Of a stretch of 64,000 bases of DNA, positions 18,739 through 27,461 are shown one piece after another. Position 1 is the first letter of the stretch, and each line of letters starts with the position of its first letter. The position numbers and the translations under genes are program-made. The notes beneath the pieces were generated by a model that was not told the DNA's origin, searched no databases, and saw only the letters and a list, made by a program, of their open reading frames with translations. Source of the DNA: Agrobacterium vaccinii (GTDB lineage Bacteria; Pseudomonadota; Alphaproteobacteria; Rhizobiales; Rhizobiaceae); the NCBI RefSeq assembly GCF_021310995.1, contig NZ_CP054150.1:682001-746000 (forward strand), written 5' to 3'.

Positions 18739-20391
18739 ATGCAAAACGCAGATTTCGTCATCGTCGGTTCGGGTTCCGCAGGCTCTGCAATGGCCTATCG
18801 CCTGTCGGAAGACGGCAAATATTCCGTCATCGTCATCGAGGCAGGCGGCTCGGATTTCGGCCCCTTCATCCAGATGCCCGCTGCCCTTGCATGGCCGATG
18901 AGCATGAAGCGTTACAATTGGGGCTACCACTCGGAGCCCGAACCGAACCTCAACAACCGCCGCATCACCGCGCCGCGCGGCAAGGTGCTGGGGGGCTCAT
19001 CCTCCATCAACGGTCTTGTCTATGTTCGCGGCCATGCAGAGGATTTCAACCGGTGGGAGGCGCTGGGTGCGCAGGGTTGGGCCTATGCGGATGTGTTGCC
19101 TTACTTCAAGCGCATGGAAACCAGCCATGGCGGAGAAGAGGGCTGGCGCGGAACCGATGGACCGCTGCATGTGCAGCGCGGGCCGGTCAAAAATCCGCTG
19201 TTTCATGCCTTCGTCAAAGCCGGTTCGCAGGCCGGGTTCGAATTGACGGATGACTATAATGGCTCCAAGCAGGAGGGTTTCGGCCTGATGGAGCAGACAA
19301 TCCACAATGGTCGCCGCTGGTCCGCCGCCAATGCCTATCTGCGGCCCGCCTTGAAACGCGGAAACGTGACGCTGGTGCAAGGTTTTGCGCGCAAGATCGT
19401 CATCGAAAACGGTCGCGCCACGGGCGTCGAGATCGAACGCCGTGGCAAAGTGGAAGCCGTGCGTGCCAACCGCGAGGTCATCGTCGCGGCGTCTTCCTTC
19501 AATTCGCCCAAGCTGCTGATGCTCTCGGGCATCGGCCCTGCCCAGCATCTGCAGGATCTGGGTATCGAGGTGAAGGTCGATCGTCCCGGTGTCGGTGCCA
19601 ATCTTCAGGACCATATGGAGTTCTATTTCCAGCAGGTCTCCACCAAGCCCGTCTCGCTCTATTCATGGCTGCCATGGTTCTGGCAGGGCGTCGCGGGTGC
19701 GCAATGGCTGGTGACCAAGGGTGGTCTGGGTGCCTCCAACCAGTTCGAGGCCTGCGCTTTTCTGCGGTCCGAACCGGGGCTAAAGCAGCCGGATATCCAG
19801 TTCCATTTCCTGCCCGTCGCCATTTCCTATGATGGCAAGGCCGCGGCGAAAAGCCATGGTTTTCAAGTGCATGTCGGCTTCAACCTGTCGAAATCACGCG
19901 GCAATGTCACGCTGCGCTCGTCCGATCCGAAGGACGATCCGGTCATTCGCTTCAACTATATGAGCCACGCCGAAGACTGGGAGAAATTCCGCCATTGCGT
20001 TCGCCTCACGCGGGACATCTTCAGCCAGAAGGCATTCGACGATTATCGCGGACCAGAGATACAGCCGGGCGAGGGCGTGCAGTCGGACGACGCTATCGAC
20101 GCTTTCCTGCGCGAGCATCTGGAAAGCGCCTACCACCCCTGTGGCACCTGCCGAATGGGCGACCGAGATGACCCGATGGCGGTGGTCGATCCCGAATGCC
20201 GGGTGATCGGTGTGGAGGCCTTACGCGTTGCCGACAGCTCGATCTTCCCGCATGTCACCTACGGCAACCTCAACGGCCCCTCGATCATGACGGGCGAGAA
20301 GGCGGCAGATCATATTCTGGGGAGGCAGCCGCTGCCGCGCTCCAATCAGGAGCCGTGGGTCAATCCGCGCGCAGCAGTGAGCGATCGGTAG
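18739..20391 (+). CDS. betA: Choline dehydrogenase (GMC oxidoreductase)
   Basis: 550 residues. The FAD-binding [15 protein letters not shown] motif starts near residue 10, the GMC signature [20 protein letters not shown] is near 75 and the C-terminal catalytic region has [11 protein letters not shown] and [16 protein letters not shown]. It oxidises choline to betaine aldehyde at the membrane, feeding BetB. No N-terminal signal is seen. The ribosome site is weak, so the insert between betB and betA may matter for its expression. The stop is three bases from the end of a convergent ParE-like gene. Confidence 0.96.
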   Translation: MQNADFVIVGSGSAGSAMAYRLSEDGKYSVIVIEAGGSDFGPFIQMPAALAWPMSMKRYNWGYHSEPEPNLNNRRITAPRGKVLGGSSSINGLVYVRGHAEDFNRWEALGAQGWAYADVLPYFKRMETSHGGEEGWRGTDGPLHVQRGPVKNPLFHAFVKAGSQAGFELTDDYNGSKQEGFGLMEQTIHNGRRWSAANAYLRPALKRGNVTLVQGFARKIVIENGRATGVEIERRGKVEAVRANREVIVAASSFNSPKLLMLSGIGPAQHLQDLGIEVKVDRPGVGANLQDHMEFYFQQVSTKPVSLYSWLPWFWQGVAGAQWLVTKGGLGASNQFEACAFLRSEPGLKQPDIQFHFLPVAISYDGKAAAKSHGFQVHVGFNLSKSRGNVTLRSSDPKDDPVIRFNYMSHAEDWEKFRHCVRLTRDIFSQKAFDDYRGPEIQPGEGVQSDDAIDAFLREHLESAYHPCGTCRMGDRDDPMAVVDPECRVIGVEALRVADSSIFPHVTYGNLNGPSIMTGEKAADHILGRQPLPRSNQEPWVNPRAAVSDR

Positions 20392-20394
20392 AGG

Positions 20395-20694
20395 TCAGTG
20401 GTAATCGTCTTCGCGTTGGTGGCGAATTGCGAGGATGGTGATTTTTTCTGAAGTCTCGACCTCAAACAAGACGACATATCCTGAAGAGCCAAATGGAATG
20501 ATCAACTCACGTAAGAAAGGATTTACGGGGTCGACCTTGCGGAAACTCATCGGGAAATCGCCAAGCGCGTTGTTGCCCTTTTGAATGGCATCGTATGCGC
20601 GCTGTGCCGCGTACTTATCGTAATCGAGAAGATATCTGTAGAGGCGCATAATATCATCACGCGCTTTGTCCGCGAGAAATATTTGATACGTCAC
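20395..20694 (-). CDS. ParE/RelE-superfamily toxin
   Basis: 99 residues from a GTG that overlaps the upstream antitoxin stop (GTGA). Features of the ParE branch are the N-terminal helix pair (LADKARDDIMRLYRYLLDYD), AAQRAYDAIQKG and the C-terminal strand pattern YVVLFEVETSEKITILAIRHQRED. ParE toxins poison gyrase, RelE toxins cut mRNA; the sequence alone favours ParE. Convergent with betA, with a three-base gap. Confidence 0.88.
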   Translation of the reverse strand: MTYQIFLADKARDDIMRLYRYLLDYDKYAAQRAYDAIQKGNNALGDFPMSFRKVDPVNPFLRELIIPFGSSGYVVLFEVETSEKITILAIRHQREDDYH

Positions 20695-20978
20695 TGTTTT
20701 TTGTCTTCCGCGAGCTTTGCGTCCAGCATGGATTTCAGTTCTGCAAGAACTTCATCTGCTGAATAATAAATACCAGTCCGCTTCGATTCTTCTCTTGCGG
20801 CAAGTCCACGCGCAATAAACTCCGCCTGTGATTTGCGAATTTCGACCTGCTTGCGAACCGCCGCTTCCATGAACGCGGAGAGCGTCTCGCCTTCGTTTAA
20901 AACGCTTTCCGCCTTGTCACGAAATTCCGGCTCAACGCGTAGGGAAGGCAACGTGGCAGTCTTTAAGATTCGGCTCAT
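20691..20978 (-). CDS. Antitoxin of the ParE-like pair
   Basis: 95 residues. The first part (LPSLRVEPEFRDKAESVLNE then GETLSAFMEAAVRKQVEIRK) looks like a ribbon-helix-helix DNA-binding domain of the YlcI/YnfO or CopG kind, followed by a charged C-terminal segment for toxin binding. It precedes the toxin and overlaps it by four bases. The Arg/Val-rich N-terminus suggests autoregulation, though I see no clear operator upstream. Confidence 0.82.
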   Translation of the reverse strand: MSRILKTATLPSLRVEPEFRDKAESVLNEGETLSAFMEAAVRKQVEIRKSQAEFIARGLAAREESKRTGIYYSADEVLAELKSMLDAKLAEDKKQ

Positions 20979-21128
20979 GAGTAATAACCCCGCATTGCAA
21001 TTGCGATGCGTGATCGTGCTCCTTTTCTAGCCAATTGTCAAAGATGCGGTTGAAATCGATGCGGGACGGGTCGATAACGGGCCCTCCTGACACCTGTCAA
21101 ATTCCTACCTCAAAATGTCTGGATCATC

Positions 21129-22472
21129 ATGCCTGCCAAGTCCCAAAAGCTGAAAATGCTGCGTCGTACCCGTGTCGTGTGGGGATCGTGGCGCATCTGG
21201 AAACCGCGGGCCGTGTTCTGGCTGGGTGCGCTTGCCGTTGGCGTCATCAGCGTTGTGTTTGCGATCTTGGCAGACCATGCTCAGCATCTTTTTTCCGTGG
21301 CAGTCTCGTCCGGGCAATATACGTATCTGTTGCCTTTGGTGATCAGCCCCTTGGGGTTCATGTTGTGCACCTGGCTTGCTTTTTCATTCTTTCCCAATGC
21401 GCAGGGCAGCGGTATTCCGCAGGCCATTGCGGCGCGTCACTTTCATGATGATGAGGATCGATCCCGTCTTCTTTCGCTGAAGCTTGCTTTCGGCAAGATC
21501 GTGCTGACGGTTGCGGGTCTCCTCTCCGGGGCCTCGATAGGCCGTGAAGGCCCGACTGTGCAGGTGGGAGCCTCGATCATGCTTCAGGCCGCACGCTGGG
21601 GCGGCATGGCGCAGGCCAGAGGTCTTATTCTCGCAGGCTCTGCCGCTGGCATCGCCGCCGCTTTCAACACGCCTTTGGCCGGTATCGTCTTTGCCATCGA
21701 GGAGATGGGCAAAGCCTACGAAACCCGCACCAACGGCATCGTGCTGACAGCCGTCATTCTCGCGGGCCTCTCATCCATCGGGCTCGTCGGAAGCTACAAT
21801 TATTTCGGCACGAGCGCCATGATGGCGACCACTGCCATCGATTGGCTGCTGGTGTTGATCTGCGGTCTTCTCGGAGGCGTACTGGGTGCTCTGTTCAGTT
21901 CAACAGCCGTCAAAATCATGGCGCGCATTCGCCGCTGGAGCCATGTGCTACCGCTGAAACGCCTGCTGATCGTCGCCGCGACCTGCGGTCTGCTGTCCGC
22001 CATTATCGGTATCGTCTCAGGCGGCACGACCTATGGTACGGGTTACGAACAGGCCCGCGCCGCCATTGAAGGCCACGCTGCTCCTGCCATCTTCTTCATC
22101 GAAAAACTGCTGGCCACATTCCTCGCTATGCTATCCGGCATCCCCGGCGGCTTTTTCGCGCCTTCGCTCTCAGTCGGCACCGCACTTGGCAGCACGGTTG
22201 CGGATATGATCGGCGCCAGTATTGGCCTCGGTGCCATTCTCGGCATGGCTGGATATTTTTCCGGCGTCACGCAGGCGCCGATGACGACATTTGTCATCAT
22301 TCTCGAAATGACGGGAAATCACCGCTGCATGATCCCCATCATGGCAGCATCCATGATCGGCTATCTGGCCTCGCGTATCATCATGCCGGAGCAGTTCTAT
22401 CACGGAATGGCGCGTGTCTTCGTCGCCAACGTCATTCGCTCGCGACGCGCGGAGCATGCGCCGGACCATTGA
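21129..22472 (+). CDS. ClC-family chloride channel or H+/Cl- antiporter
   Basis: 447 residues, strongly hydrophobic throughout. The three chloride-pore signatures are intact: GSGIPQA, GREGP (gating glutamate) and GIPGGFFAPSL. The EEM after PLAGIVFAI keeps the second, proton-path glutamate, which in known members marks proton-coupled exchangers rather than passive channels. Expected role is chloride/proton exchange in the inner membrane, for example in acid stress. It has no operon partner on this strand; it ends 10 bp before the convergent DUF3750 gene. Confidence 0.93.
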   Translation: MPAKSQKLKMLRRTRVVWGSWRIWKPRAVFWLGALAVGVISVVFAILADHAQHLFSVAVSSGQYTYLLPLVISPLGFMLCTWLAFSFFPNAQGSGIPQAIAARHFHDDEDRSRLLSLKLAFGKIVLTVAGLLSGASIGREGPTVQVGASIMLQAARWGGMAQARGLILAGSAAGIAAAFNTPLAGIVFAIEEMGKAYETRTNGIVLTAVILAGLSSIGLVGSYNYFGTSAMMATTAIDWLLVLICGLLGGVLGALFSSTAVKIMARIRRWSHVLPLKRLLIVAATCGLLSAIIGIVSGGTTYGTGYEQARAAIEGHAAPAIFFIEKLLATFLAMLSGIPGGFFAPSLSVGTALGSTVADMIGASIGLGAILGMAGYFSGVTQAPMTTFVIILEMTGNHRCMIPIMAASMIGYLASRIIMPEQFYHGMARVFVANVIRSRRAEHAPDH

Positions 22473-22482
22473 CGCGCTGGCG

Positions 22483-23262
22483 TCAGGCGCTGGTCGGCGG
22501 TCTCTCGGGGGCAGGCTCGAAAGAGTTGACGCCGAAATAACCGAGCCCAGGAATTTTGATGCCCGGGTTCATCACGTCGATGCCTGCTACGAGGCCTAAG
22601 AAGTTGACCTCGAAGCCGCTTCTGGCACCTGCCGAGACGCCGAAAATGCCGCCAAGCGAAAGACTGACATCCTTCCAGTCGTCGGCGACGTGGATGAACT
22701 CGCCATTGGGCAGGTAGTCGCGACCAACGGCATCGGGCGGCAGAACGACGCCGAGTTCCGGCACGCTGCGCAGCACGTGGGCGACGAAGGTGTTGGAGTT
22801 GGGGCCGGGATAAATATGATATCCGCCCGCCTTGCCATAGGGATAGTCGGCAATGGCCTGCTGCACTTTCGGTATCAGCTTTTCGGCCTCTTCGCCATGC
22901 AGCTCCACCACCAGACGTGGCATGTTGGAGTACCAATAGGCATCCGGCGCATAGGCATTGCGGCGAATGGGGTTGCCCCAGCCGACCTTGTCGTAACGCT
23001 CATAGCTATCCGCGCCCTGCGGCTTCATCACGATCCAGGCGTGGCTGGCGATCGAGCCTTTGAAGCCGCCGGTCATGGCGGAATAGACGTAGATGGCGGC
23101 TGGCTTGTCGGCGGGTGCCTGTGGCAAAATACCGGCGGAAGACCAGCGCGCATTGCGATAGCCGGTCGGATGTTCCTTCATGGCCCAGAGACCAGCCGAG
23201 GCAAGCGCGGGCAAAAGATAGATGATGAGAATGGCAAGCAGCAAACGTTTGGCAACTTTCAA
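22483..23262 (-). CDS. DUF3750 family membrane-anchored protein
   Basis: 259 residues if started at the TTG at 23262 (GAGG eight bases upstream), where a typical signal/anchor begins: LKVAKRLLLAILIIYLLPAL. A longer in-frame reading to 23508 overlaps the divergent asparaginase gene and has no family resemblance. The body shows the DUF3750 pattern: SHAWIVMKPQGADSYERYD, GGYHIYPGPNSNTFVAH and PPDAVGRDYLP. The His/Asn-Thr arrangement resembles a papain-like or NlpC-type fold, but function is unknown. The protein should sit in the periplasm, anchored by the N-terminal helix. Confidence 0.8.
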   Translation of the reverse strand: MKVAKRLLLAILIIYLLPALASAGLWAMKEHPTGYRNARWSSAGILPQAPADKPAAIYVYSAMTGGFKGSIASHAWIVMKPQGADSYERYDKVGWGNPIRRNAYAPDAYWYSNMPRLVVELHGEEAEKLIPKVQQAIADYPYGKAGGYHIYPGPNSNTFVAHVLRSVPELGVVLPPDAVGRDYLPNGEFIHVADDWKDVSLSLGGIFGVSAGARSGFEVNFLGLVAGIDVMNPGIKIPGLGYFGVNSFEPAPERPPTSA

Positions 23263-23335
23263 CGATGGGCCTCGTGCATCAATAAGAGAAGTTGGATAGA
23301 ACGATCTCAATTTCGTATTTTTTGAGGCCGGACCC

Positions 23336-24340
23336 ATGCACAACCCCGTTACCGTCGAAGTCACCAGAGGAAATCTCGTCGAAAGCCGCCATCGCGGCAT
23401 GGCCGTGGTGGTGGATGGTGATGGCTCCGTCGTGTTTTCCGCAGGCGATGTGGAAGGTGGCGTGTTTCCACGCTCCGCCTGCAAGGCGATGCAGGCGCTG
23501 CCGCTCATCGAAAGCGGGGCTGCGGATGCTTACGGATTTGGAAACCGGGAACTGGCCTTTGCCTGCGCCTCCCATTCGGGCGAAGATGCTCATGCGCAGC
23601 TTGCGGCGGCCATGCTTGCTAAGGCAGGCAGGGACGTCGACACACTGGAATGCGGCGCGCACTGGTCGTCTGACCAGAAGACCATCATCCATCAGGCCCG
23701 CACGATGGATAGGCCCACGGCCCTTCACAACAATTGCTCCGGCAAACATTCCGGCTTCGTCTGCACCTGCGTCCATTCAGGCATGGAGACGAAGGGCTAT
23801 GTCGGTTACGACCATCCTCTTCAGGCCGAGATACGCGCGACGATGGAAAGCCTGACCGGTGCCATGCTGGGTCATGACAATTGCGGTGTCGATGGCTGCT
23901 CCATCCCGACCTATGCCGTGCCGCTAAAGGGGCTGGCCCATGGCTTTGCCAGAATGGCGACGGGGCAGGGGTTGGGTGCAGGCCGCGCCAAAGCCTCCCG
24001 CCGTCTGATCGACGCCTGCATGGCGGAGCCGTTTTATGTGGCCGGCACGGGCCGCACCTGCACGCGGCTGATGGAACTCGCACCCGGCCAGATTTTCGCA
24101 AAGACGGGTGCGGAAGGCGTGTTTGTTGCCGGCTTGCCGCAGCAGGGCATCGCCATGGCGGTGAAGTGCGAGGATGGCACCACACGGGCTGCAGAAGCGA
24201 TGATTGCAGCGCTTCTGGCACGAAACTTCGACAAGGATAGCGCGGAGCGCCACGCGCTTGTGTCCATGGCCAACCGTCCCATGAAAAACTGGAACGGCAT
24301 CCATGTCGGCGATATCAGGGTGACGGGAGTCCTCGCTTAG
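23336..24340 (+). CDS. Class 3 (Rhizobium etli-type) L-asparaginase
   Basis: 334 residues. This family is unrelated to the E. coli asparaginases. The zinc ligands known from the R. etli enzyme are visible: Cys134 and Lys137 in NNCSGKHSG and Cys188 in HDNCGVDGCS, and the catalytic Ser-Lys pair is Ser47/Lys50 in RSACKAMQ. It hydrolyses asparagine to aspartate and ammonia. No transporter gene is linked, unlike the inducible R. etli operon. Divergent from the DUF3750 gene with only 73 bp between the starts, so the two promoters may overlap. Confidence 0.93.
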   Translation: MHNPVTVEVTRGNLVESRHRGMAVVVDGDGSVVFSAGDVEGGVFPRSACKAMQALPLIESGAADAYGFGNRELAFACASHSGEDAHAQLAAAMLAKAGRDVDTLECGAHWSSDQKTIIHQARTMDRPTALHNNCSGKHSGFVCTCVHSGMETKGYVGYDHPLQAEIRATMESLTGAMLGHDNCGVDGCSIPTYAVPLKGLAHGFARMATGQGLGAGRAKASRRLIDACMAEPFYVAGTGRTCTRLMELAPGQIFAKTGAEGVFVAGLPQQGIAMAVKCEDGTTRAAEAMIAALLARNFDKDSAERHALVSMANRPMKNWNGIHVGDIRVTGVLA

Positions 24341-24342
24341 CC

Positions 24343-25002
24343 TTAGGCGGGCTCGGCGGTGCGCGCATCCCACATGGCCTTAAAGGCCGGGCGTGCCTGG
24401 CAGCGTTCCAGCCAGGCCGTGACCGCGGGGTTGGCTTCAAACAGCGGCCCATGCGCCTGGGCGTATCGCACCACTTCTGCTGCATTGATATCCGCTACGC
24501 TGAAACGGTTGCCGACCAGATAATCGCTGCCCGACAGATGCTGTTCGAGAACCTTGAACGGACGACGCAGCATGCGCGCGGCGACCTCGATGACGGCTTG
24601 ACCGGCATCGGTGCCTGCAAGTCCTTCGGCAGCGGTCGAAGAAATCTTCAGCGCATTGGTCTCGATTTCCGTCGCAGCGAAGAACGACCATTGCATCATC
24701 TGCGCGTCTTCGGCCAGATCCGCAGGCGCGAGCGCCGTTCCATGCTTGCGCGCCAGATAAAGATTGATGGCCATGGATTCGTACAGAACCATGCCGTCAT
24801 CATCGATGCAGGGAATGGTGCCCATGGGATTGACCGCAAGATAGGATGGCGTCAGCGTGTTGACAGGCGCATCGGCAGCGAGCGGATCGCTGAGGCGGCG
24901 TGCCTGAATGACCGGCACATGTTTGAACTCCAGTCCCAGTTCGCCCGCCAGCCACAATGTGCGCGTTGCGCGAGAGCGATAGACCCCATAGATCGTCAGC
25001 AT
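24343..25002 (-). CDS. Glutathione S-transferase family protein
   Basis: 219 residues from the ATG at 25002, preceded by GAGGGG seven bases upstream; a longer start at 25053 lacks this. The thioredoxin-like N-terminal domain ([20 protein letters not shown], then [19 protein letters not shown] with the glutathione-binding cis-Pro and Glu-Ser) is followed by the all-helical domain with [19 protein letters not shown]. Likely conjugates or reduces electrophiles in the cytoplasm. The stop is two bases from the end of the convergent asparaginase gene. Confidence 0.92.
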   Translation of the reverse strand: MLTIYGVYRSRATRTLWLAGELGLEFKHVPVIQARRLSDPLAADAPVNTLTPSYLAVNPMGTIPCIDDDGMVLYESMAINLYLARKHGTALAPADLAEDAQMMQWSFFAATEIETNALKISSTAAEGLAGTDAGQAVIEVAARMLRRPFKVLEQHLSGSDYLVGNRFSVADINAAEVVRYAQAHGPLFEANPAVTAWLERCQARPAFKAMWDARTAEPA

Positions 25003-25328
25003 TCCATATCCCCTCAGATGTGTTGGTGGCAAGCCTATTGCTGCTACGCGCAAAACAAAAGCGGGAATGTCACAGTGCCAATATTTTTTGACTATCTAAC
25101 GCATCCCTGAATTGCATTTTCCATCAATTCAATTTATCAGCTCTGTAGCTTTGTTATTGTCAACTCGTGAATATATTCAAGATATATATTGAGTGTTATA
25201 GCTCATATTAATTGAGCATAAGTTATTATGCTCTATGGTGATATCCGCTGTACCAGGTCTAAAAGTATGGTTTCGGTTGCAAGATCAACACGGTATGGAA
25301 AAGCTCGGCAGTATGAGGCTCTTGCGTA
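25003..25328. other. AT-rich region before the PAS-GAF-GGDEF gene, with overlapping hairpins
   Basis: 326 bp, clearly richer in A+T than the surroundings. A perfect 8-bp hairpin GAGCATAA-GTTA-TTATGCTC lies at 25214-25233; its left arm overlaps a second hairpin GCTCA-TATTAAT-TGAGC at 25201-25217, so only one can form at a time. The rest looks like promoter sequence without an identifiable gene. Confidence 0.5.
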
Positions 25329-26798
25329 ATGCGGGACGAAAATAGCGCTCGATCGTTCGACATGGTGGAAGTGAAGGATGCGTTCCTCACGAATGGCTTG
25401 TTGGACGTACGCCTGGCCTATCTGCTGGATAATATACCGGAGATGGTATTCCTGAAGGATGCCGCTGGATATTATACCTATATGAACGCAGCCGCGCTGG
25501 CGTCGCTCGGTCATCCTCCAGATCACATTCGCGGCCGCAGGCTGACGATCTATGATATGGCGCCCTACGATGTGGCGCGGCGGCTGGACGAGATCGACCA
25601 GCGTATCCTGACGACGGGTGTCGGGATCTATGAGGCCGAAGAGCGCGTGGGCACCCAGGACGGGCAGGTGCGCTGGTTTTCGGGAACACGCATCCCCATG
25701 CGCAACGAGCTGGGCGAAATAACTGGTATTGCAGGCATTTCGCGAAATATCACCGCTGCCAAGTGGCAGGAAACGCTGCGGCGCAGCCATGCCTCGCTTC
25801 TGGAAATGATCGTTCACGGAGAGCCACTCGGCACCGTTCTTGACGCCATCGTCGGCACTGTTGAAAATATTCTCGACAACCTGTCCGGCTCCATTCTTTT
25901 CGTGGAGCAGAACCGCTTGCGCACGGCATCGGCACCCTCTTTGCACAAGACCTATACGTCGGTGATCGACGGGGTGGAAATCGGCCCGGATGTCGGTTCC
26001 TGCGGCACGGCGGCATGGCGTCGCGAGGCGGTCTATGTCAGCGACACTTATCACGATCCGCTTTGGAAAAACTTCGCCGAAGCTGCAATGCGCCACGGCC
26101 TGCGCTCCTGCTGGTCCACGCCCATCATCGGCAATGGCGGTGTGTTGCTGGGCACCTTCGCTCTCTATTCCGGCACGGTGCGCAAGCCTTCCCCACTCGA
26201 AATCGAAATCATCGACATGGCGACCAACATCGCCGGTATTGCTATTGACCAGCGCCGTGCCGAAGAGCGCGCGCACTTCATGGCGCATCACGACCCGCTG
26301 ACCGGGCTCTACAACAGAAACCTGTTCTGGACCCAGTTCAGCCGCGCCATCCACGAGGCCAAGCGCGAAAACCGGCTGGTGGCGATCACCTATATCGACC
26401 TCGATAATTTCAAGCAGATCAACGATACGCACGGCCATGCCGTAGGCGATGCGGTCCTGCGCAACCTGGCGGATCGCATTTCAAGCTGCATCAGGGCGTC
26501 CGACATTGCAGTGCGATTGGGTGGTGATGAGTTCGCCATCATTTTCAGCAACCCCAAGCACGACGAAGAGGGCATTCTTCGGCGGCTGGAAGCCATTCGC
26601 CAACGCGCCGCAGAGCCGATTGAGTTGACGCAGGGCTGTCTCTCCGTCACCTGCTCGTCCGGCACGGCTTTCTATCCCGGTGATGGCGATACGCCGGAAG
26701 CGCTGCTGGCGAAAGCGGATGCCGCCATGTATGCGGCGAAGAAAGACGGGCGCAACAGCGTGCGCGTTTCCGATCAGTCCGCGGGCAGCGGCATCTGA
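25329..26798 (+). CDS. Diguanylate cyclase with PAS and GAF sensor domains
   Basis: 489 residues. Domains in order: PAS (about 25-145, DNIPEMVFLKDAAGYYTYMN), GAF (about 165-310, with GSCGTAAWRREAVYVSD) and GGDEF (about 320-480). The active site GGDEF is intact and RASD five residues upstream is the inhibitory I-site for product feedback. It should make c-di-GMP in response to a cytoplasmic signal; there are no membrane segments. The ribosome site before 25329 is weak and Met12 at 25362 is an alternative start. Confidence 0.94.
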   Translation: MRDENSARSFDMVEVKDAFLTNGLLDVRLAYLLDNIPEMVFLKDAAGYYTYMNAAALASLGHPPDHIRGRRLTIYDMAPYDVARRLDEIDQRILTTGVGIYEAEERVGTQDGQVRWFSGTRIPMRNELGEITGIAGISRNITAAKWQETLRRSHASLLEMIVHGEPLGTVLDAIVGTVENILDNLSGSILFVEQNRLRTASAPSLHKTYTSVIDGVEIGPDVGSCGTAAWRREAVYVSDTYHDPLWKNFAEAAMRHGLRSCWSTPIIGNGGVLLGTFALYSGTVRKPSPLEIEIIDMATNIAGIAIDQRRAEERAHFMAHHDPLTGLYNRNLFWTQFSRAIHEAKRENRLVAITYIDLDNFKQINDTHGHAVGDAVLRNLADRISSCIRASDIAVRLGGDEFAIIFSNPKHDEEGILRRLEAIRQRAAEPIELTQGCLSVTCSSGTAFYPGDGDTPEALLAKADAAMYAAKKDGRNSVRVSDQSAGSGI

Positions 26799-26812
26799 AA
26801 TCATAATCGTCG

Positions 26813-27349
26813 TTACGCGTCGTCCGGCTTCGGTGTCGCCATCAGCGCGACGGCATCCGGCGCAAGGCGTTTTTCGAACCGTCCGATGAAGCGGTCGAAC
26901 AGACGCGAAAAGTCCGCCACGTCCTGTTCGGGCCAGTCGCTGACGACGTCGCGGATAATGCTGATTTTAGCGCTGCGCATTTCAGCCAGAATGCTGTGGC
27001 CCAGCGGCGTGATGTCGATGACGCTGCGGCGCCCGTCTTCCTGGGACGCTTCCCGTTTCAAAAGACCTCTGCTGACCATTTCCGTCACCACGCGGCTGCC
27101 GCGCGATGGGTCGAGACGCATGGCATCGGCAATGGCACCCACTGTGGACGAGCCTTCGGCGCGGTTGACGATATCAAGCACATCGATATGCGAGAGCTCC
27201 AGCCCGGGGGCTAGCTTGGCGATGGCCATGCGGCCAATCACGCGTCGCCCTATCATCAGCCGCATACGCGTCATGGTGTGGCTGATATCCAGCACGTCAT
27301 CGCGATCGGTGTTTTCACACTCTTTCGATAGTGACGCGTGCTCGTTCAT
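26813..27349 (-). CDS. MarR-family repressor of the adjacent efflux pump
   Basis: 178 residues from the ATG at 27349, which has AGGGGAA upstream; the frame stays open to 27430 but the extension runs through the operator. The winged helix is visible in HIDVLDIVNRAEGSSTVGAI, MRLDPSRGSRVVTEMVSRGL and the wing EDGRRSVIDITPLG. Divergent from an EmrB-type exporter with a palindrome between them, so it most likely represses the pump and itself until an inhibitor or phenolic compound binds. Confidence 0.9.
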   Translation of the reverse strand: MNEHASLSKECENTDRDDVLDISHTMTRMRLMIGRRVIGRMAIAKLAPGLELSHIDVLDIVNRAEGSSTVGAIADAMRLDPSRGSRVVTEMVSRGLLKREASQEDGRRSVIDITPLGHSILAEMRSAKISIIRDVVSDWPEQDVADFSRLFDRFIGRFEKRLAPDAVALMATPKPDDA

Positions 27350-27399
27350 ATCCGCAATTCCCCTGACAATTCTCACCCACCATAGCACAGACACAGAAA

Positions 27400-27436
27400 T
27401 GTGCCATTGACATATATATGCGAAAGGCACATAAAT
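27400..27436 (+). promoter_or_regulatory. Efflux promoter overlapped by a MarR-type operator
   Basis: A TTGACA -35 at 27407-27412 and a CATAAA/ATAAAT -10 near 27430-27436 give a 17-bp spacer. The inverted words TGTGCC (27400-27405) and GGCACA (27426-27431) bracket the spacer, so a bound MarR dimer would block RNA polymerase. It points to the MFS gene starting at 27462. Confidence 0.65.
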
Positions 27437-27461
27437 TGTCCATCAAGCGTGAGACCTTTCC

